Source: Halisarca cf. caerulea
Lineage: Eukaryota; Porifera; Demospongiae; Chondrillida; Halisarcidae
Length of the DNA: 64,000 nt
Direction of reading: 5' to 3'
NCBI GenBank assembly: GCA_963170055.1
Contig: CAUJGJ010000313.1
Coordinates: 7,754,979 to 7,818,978 of the forward strand
Numbering within the stretch: the stretch's first letter is position 1; every line of letters begins with the position of its first letter. The position numbers and the translations under genes were made by a program. The notes beneath the pieces are model-generated. The model was not told the origin of the DNA. It ran no database searches and worked only from the letters and a program-made list of their open reading frames with translations. Below, piece by piece: positions 59,519-64,000 of the stretch.

Positions 59519-60234
59519 AATATACATGCATGCATGATGGTTGCCATGTCAGCTTTTTCATAATAATAGCTAATTTCCAGCTAGTTACCATGTTAATCAT
59601 AATAAATACACAGTCATTGCTCTTCAATCTGGCCATGAACATTGCACTAAAAGATCCTGGATTAAAGAGGGTGCTGGATTAACAAATCTTTTTTAATGTA
59701 CTATATACATGCACTTTGAGTACACACTTCTACTGGTTGGATAGCAAAGGTTCTGGATTATCTAAATATAAGGCCATGCAGATTAAAGAGACATGACTGT
59801 AAATGAGAGTATGGTATGGTAGTACTTCATCGTGTATTAATAGCGACAATGTGGAAAAAAATACAAAGAAATGGTGCGTGCTAAAATGACTTGGGGCACA
59901 CTTTGGAGCTCTAAATGATAATTAAGAAAACATTCTAATGAACATTTAATTTAATTTTAGTGCAATATTAATGTTGCGCAGTCCAGCAACTCAAATCCCT
60001 ATATATAGGTATGTATTGATTATTAGCCTTTTTAACCAACCTCTACACAAATTCAAAACACTACAATTACATTAATTTTAGTTTGCCAATGGATGAAATT
60101 TGTTGTAGAAACAAGATGGGTCACGGAGAAGAAAGTGACTATACTTGCTGTCAAACATGAAGCCTTTCAATTATCGCAGTTTAAACAGACTCCAGCACAC
60201 ACACATGTACACGCAAACACACACACACACACAC

Positions 60235-60266
<32 letters not shown>

Positions 60267-60564
60267 GGACAGACAGTGAAACACACACACACACATGCAG
60301 TCAAACATTGTTTTTAAATTGTTAGATTCTGCACATGATTGATTCACTTGTGAGGCTTTTGTTAAGTGTCCTAATGCAGTTATCACAAGCTGTCATAGGT
60401 GATCGCTTTGTTGTGCCTAATTATTCTGTGCAAATATGTAAGCACCTGCTAGGTACCATAGTTCACAACTTACACCCCAATTACTGACTACAAAGCAGTA
60501 ACAGCTAGCTTGCCTTTAGTGCTGAGAAGTTTATTATATAACAGTGATACCTATAGTGTTGAAT
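59519..60564. other. Intergenic G to H: polyA site, foldback element, microsatellite
   Basis: AATAAA at 59601-59606, 83 bp after the G stop, is a plausible polyadenylation signal. About 59610-59802 is a degraded foldback element (TACACAGTCATTGC ... AGACATGACTGTA). A compound (AC)n(AG)n(AC)n tract lies at about 60197-60295. No gene was found. Confidence 0.55.
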
Positions 60565-63366
60565 ATGTCCTTCTCGATTGTTTTTAGTCTACTCCTTGTG
60601 ATCGGTGAAACATGTAAGTCACACATATATTCTGGTATTTGGGATAAAGTGGGGTAGAATGGAACAGAGTCTTTACAATTTGTTGTAACTACGCTATCTA
60701 GCCATATATTTGCCAGTGCTGAATCCCCAATTTCCAAAGACAACATTGCCCAAGAATATGGGCTGCATGTTAGTTGGCAATGCTGTTGATACTGCATTTC
60801 ATTGGCCTTTCCAAATGACCCCACCGTTCGAAATTACCCCATGCACTTTATATTGCCCAAATTAGTTCATCTTGTTAGTATATAAGCTTGTTCAGTCACA
60901 GTATCTGAATTTCTCACCATTCCAGACTCACAAACCATCACTTTCTCTCCAGCACCGTCCACTGTAGCTGTGAAAGATGGTGGAACTGCTACATTCACGT
61001 GTGTGCCTTTAGTGGACGGTGTGGCTGGACGGGCCCTGTGGCGGGTTGTGCTGCCCGATGGTAGGGGTGCGCCTGTCCTAAGCAAAAATGGTACTATTGT
61101 GTCAGGAGCTAAAGCTTATCAAAGTAACGATCCTGGAAGAACACATCTTATATTGGATAATGTTGGACAGGCTTTGCATGAAGCACAGATCATCTGCAGT
61201 GGACTCAATCTAGCACTCACCATTTCGCCTGTGGGCGCACCACCAGTCACTTTGAGTTTATACAGTTAGTTCTAAAAGGGATGGCCTTGGGGTATTTGGG
61301 TCAACTATCGGTCTCTTCAAGTATATTCATTCTCAGGCCAAAATGCTAATCTTGCACACTAGCTATATAGACCATTAATTAAAAAGGATATTCACAAAGA
61401 CAACCCAATGCATACAGCTTAACAAGAAAGGATGCGCATGTGGGCCTTGTAATTGGCACTGTTGTCTAAGTCATACTCCGTGCACCCTATACCCTATTCT
61501 TTAGTATTGATTCTTGTACAATATTCTACTATTGTGGTACTGTCCCTCCTTCCCCTCCAGTCCCTCCCAGTGCACCACAGATGTTAAACCTGTCCAACAT
61601 CTCACCATTCTCAGTAGATGTGACATGGAGTACACCGTCAGATGTTGGAAACCCTCCTGGACCTCTCACCTACACCGTCACCCTCACCAACATCACAGAT
61701 GGCACTGTCCTACAGCACACCCTCCCCTCCACACAGATCACCCTCTCCAATCTCCTACCAGGTGTACAGTACAATGTATCAGTGTATGCTAAGAACTCTG
61801 TAGGAAGTGGACCACCTGTGACAGGAGTGTTCAGGACCAACAACAGCGGTGAGTTTGAGTGACACACAATTAAATTGACCCTCTATTCAAGTTACCCTCA
61901 TACGTACATGCATATATTGTATATCTCAATTTTGAATTTAAGATTATAAGATTTTAAATATTACGTAATATTCTCTCTGTACTCCAGTACCTATTATCAA
62001 ACAAGTTAACTTCTCCACTGAACAGTTGAAACTGTTTGTAAATATCACCATGGTAACCAATGGGGGACTTCCCGTATCAGCATATCATGTAAGTTCCTTC
62101 AATTGCTTGACCTCAAATACTGAATTTCTTTGTATTACCTACACTCCCTGTCCAGCTATGCTTTGTGCACTTGTATTGCAGCAGACACTTCCTGTGAAGC
62201 TTTAGTGATTCAGTGCAACTTTTAATGTTTCACTATAGCTATAATAATATTATGATGATTACCATAATACAACACCAAGCAAAATTTGAATGTATGCTTA
62301 TGGTTAGTGTTTTCATTATTATTTAAATTTATAATTAATAGAATTATTTTAATGAAATTAATTTTGCTTTATTAATTGATTTTTTATTCTTTGTGTAGAA
62401 TGAATAACATGCAACTATCCATTATGCATGTTATGTGAAAAAATTATGTTCAATTATGCTCACTACAATTTTAAATATATGTAACACTATCCCATTATCT
62501 CTTTATACTCAATACGAATGAATGTATTAATACCTATACTATACTATGGTAGATGAACTTCAATGGTCAAACTACTACTTTCCCAATCACTAGTGGATCT
62601 AACCAGTTTGGAGCAAGGTTGGAATTGATTGGGGTAGTGCTGAGAGGAGGGGACACATTCTCATTTTCAGTTCAAGTTGAAAATGAATTGGGAAATAGCA
62701 CACAAGTAGACTCTTCACTTGTAGGAATAAGTGAGTTTAGAACATGTGACTATGTGTATGACACGTTTGTGTTTGAATGCATGTATTTATGAAGGCTTTT
62801 ATTCAAGTATAATTATAATGCCTGCAATAGGCTTGTGTGCGTGAGAGTATGCACGAGTACAGAGAGCTTTGTTTCTCATGTAATATATATACTATGTAGA
62901 TGCCCCAAATGTTGACACAAATGCAAATTGCGCATCAGTTCCTGTACTCTCGGCAATTGTTGGTATATTTGGAGCTCTCACTCTCACAGCCATTGTTGCA
63001 GCATTCCTTGTTTGTGTTTGCAAGAATAAGAAGACCAAAGGTAGGATTTCCTTAATACATATAGCATGCATATAAGTGCTGCAGAGTAGTAATTCAAAGT
63101 AAATGTTTACAGGTGTCACTGAAGACAGCCCTGCTTCACCTTATGAGAGTCCAGTTGAGTTGAAAGATGTTCACAAGAGGAAACCACAGGAACAAGAGAG
63201 GGTTGTACAGTCTGCCTTACAACCAAACCCTTCCTATGAACCATTAGAATTGTGTGAGAGTACACTTGAAGTAAAAGATACTCACAGGAATAGTTACGTG
63301 CCAGAGGAACAAGAGACAAGTGTAGATACTAAAATGCAACCAAACCCTTCGTATGAACCATTATAA
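60565..63366 (+). CDS. Gene H: intact type-2 receptor with a shortened tail
   Basis: Seven exons, 449 codons: 60565-60613, 60926-61264, 61561-61848, 61988-62088, 62553-62730, 62900-63040, 63113-63366. Signal exon MSFSIVFSLLLVIGET; a divergent V-like Ig (residues 17-129: ATFTCVPLVDG, ALWRVVLPDGRG, QIICSGLN); FN3-1 (130-225); split FN3-2 (226-318); TM (about 334-356, IFGALTLTAIVAAFLVCVC); and a tail with SPYESPVEL and two NPSYEPL. The tail stops at TAA (63364-63366) where F and G continue with lysine. Downstream DNA still encodes VYEPNYM-like sequence, so a point mutation has removed the last tyrosine motif. The Ig is the most different of the type-2 group, while FN3-1 is nearly identical to that of G and F. 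Confidence 0.87.
60630..60850. mobile_element. Foldback MITE in gene H intron 1
   Basis: GGGATAAAGTGGGGTAGAAT at the left and CGAAATTACCCCATGCAC at the right, with GGAACAG and CAATTTCC words inside. Related to the element in gene G intron 1. Confidence 0.55.
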
Positions 63367-63968
63367 GTGTACGAACCAAATTACATGTGATATATGCATG
63401 CATGAAGTTGCCAATGTTAAATTCTGTCCTATATTTTTCATTGTCACAATGTCTCTTTCTCTTGGAATTGAGTATATAGTATGTACGGATGACTCAGAGA
63501 CAGAAGGCCTTAAGTGCTGAGCTGTCTGCCTAACCATAGAGAATCTCCTGATCAGGTATGTAGTTCCCCTGCCCAACTATGGATGCCATGGATGGTCCCG
63601 TGCTACACAGTACATGTGCACAACAATAATTAAGGATTTTCCAATGAATGGCTGGAGGAAGTAGTGTGATTGATGCGTACATTTACAGTGCCTTAGGGAG
63701 GTGGGGCAACCATAGATATTCCTGGGTGGGAGGGAGTATCAATGCTGTCAAGGGTGCATGGGTGGTTCTCAGAAGGGGTTGCATGTGGTGCATGAATCAA
63801 TATCTTTTAATGTCAAGTGTGTACTACATTAAGGTACATTCATACATACATACGCACATATGCACATATTATGGTGCATACATACTAAGTCCATGTTGTG
63901 GATGTTTGGCTGGTGGCTTGGTCTGGCTTGGCTTTCATGCAATTTATAATAATCTCTCTGCACTCCAG
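63367..63968. other. Downstream flank of gene H, no gene seen
   Basis: No Ig, FN3-1 or signal exon is visible before the FN3-2 exon at 63969. The open frame at 63648-63992 has no recognisable features and crosses that exon out of frame. Confidence 0.5.
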
Positions 63969-64000
63969 TACCAATTATTAAACAAGTTGTGATCTCCATT
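63969..64000 (+). CDS. Partial FN3-2 first-half exon of a further type-2 copy
   Basis: The acceptor CACTCCAG (63961-63968) is followed by PIIKQVVISI-type sequence as in E-H. The window ends inside the exon. A full gene would need signal, Ig and FN3-1 exons upstream, and none is present in the 600 bp after gene H. This is therefore a partial gene or an additional exon cassette. Confidence 0.75.

Overview
The window is metazoan genomic DNA. It carries multi-exon genes with GT/AG introns that encode membrane receptors with a signal peptide, immunoglobulin (Ig) domains, fibronectin type III (FN3) domains, one transmembrane (TM) helix and a tyrosine-rich tail. The DNA is AT-rich, dense in (GT)n/(AC)n microsatellites, and full of small terminal-inverted-repeat elements. 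No housekeeping gene anchors the species. An early-branching invertebrate, possibly a demosponge, is my best guess, from architecture and style only. All identifiable genes are on the + strand.

The region is a tandem receptor array with three related gene types. Type 1 (A, 1681-9677; B, 12306-19278; C, 26605-31895) has 10 exons: signal+Ig, Ig, Ig, FN3, FN3 (split over two exons), FN3, FN3, TM, tail. Its tail has five tyrosines, the last four spaced 14-15 residues apart, mostly in NPxY/DPxY plus YxxM/I/L context. Type 2 (E, 40984-44922; F, 51497-54474; G, 55822-59518; H, 60565-63366) has signal, Ig, FN3, split FN3, TM and a different tail with repeated NPSYEPL modules. Type 3 (D1-D4 at 20994, 33585, 37654 and 47886) has a signal exon, one decayed Ig region, TM, and a tail like type 1. 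A, E, G and H read through intact (813, 493, 431 and 449 codons). B, C, F and D1-D4 carry frameshifts or stops in this assembly.

Layout: a type-2 Ig relic (200-505); A plus an extra TM/tail cassette (to 10768); B with D1 and a second D relic (to about 24010); C with D2 (to 35604); D3, an unidentified ORF and E (37654-44922); relic exons (46246-47330); D4, the same ORF and F (47886-54474, a segmental copy of D3-E); G; H; and the first bases of an exon of another copy at the right edge. A 5'-truncated LINE sits in an intron of C, and many foldback elements lie in introns and promoters.

Almost every ectodomain, TM and tail exon has phase-1 boundaries, so exons can be lost, shuffled or joined between neighbours without breaking frame. 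Cell-surface Ig/FN3 ectodomains, signalling-type tails, tandem duplication, exon shuffling and partly decayed copies together suggest a rapidly evolving self/non-self or immune-type receptor complex. That role is inference; nothing in the sequence proves it.
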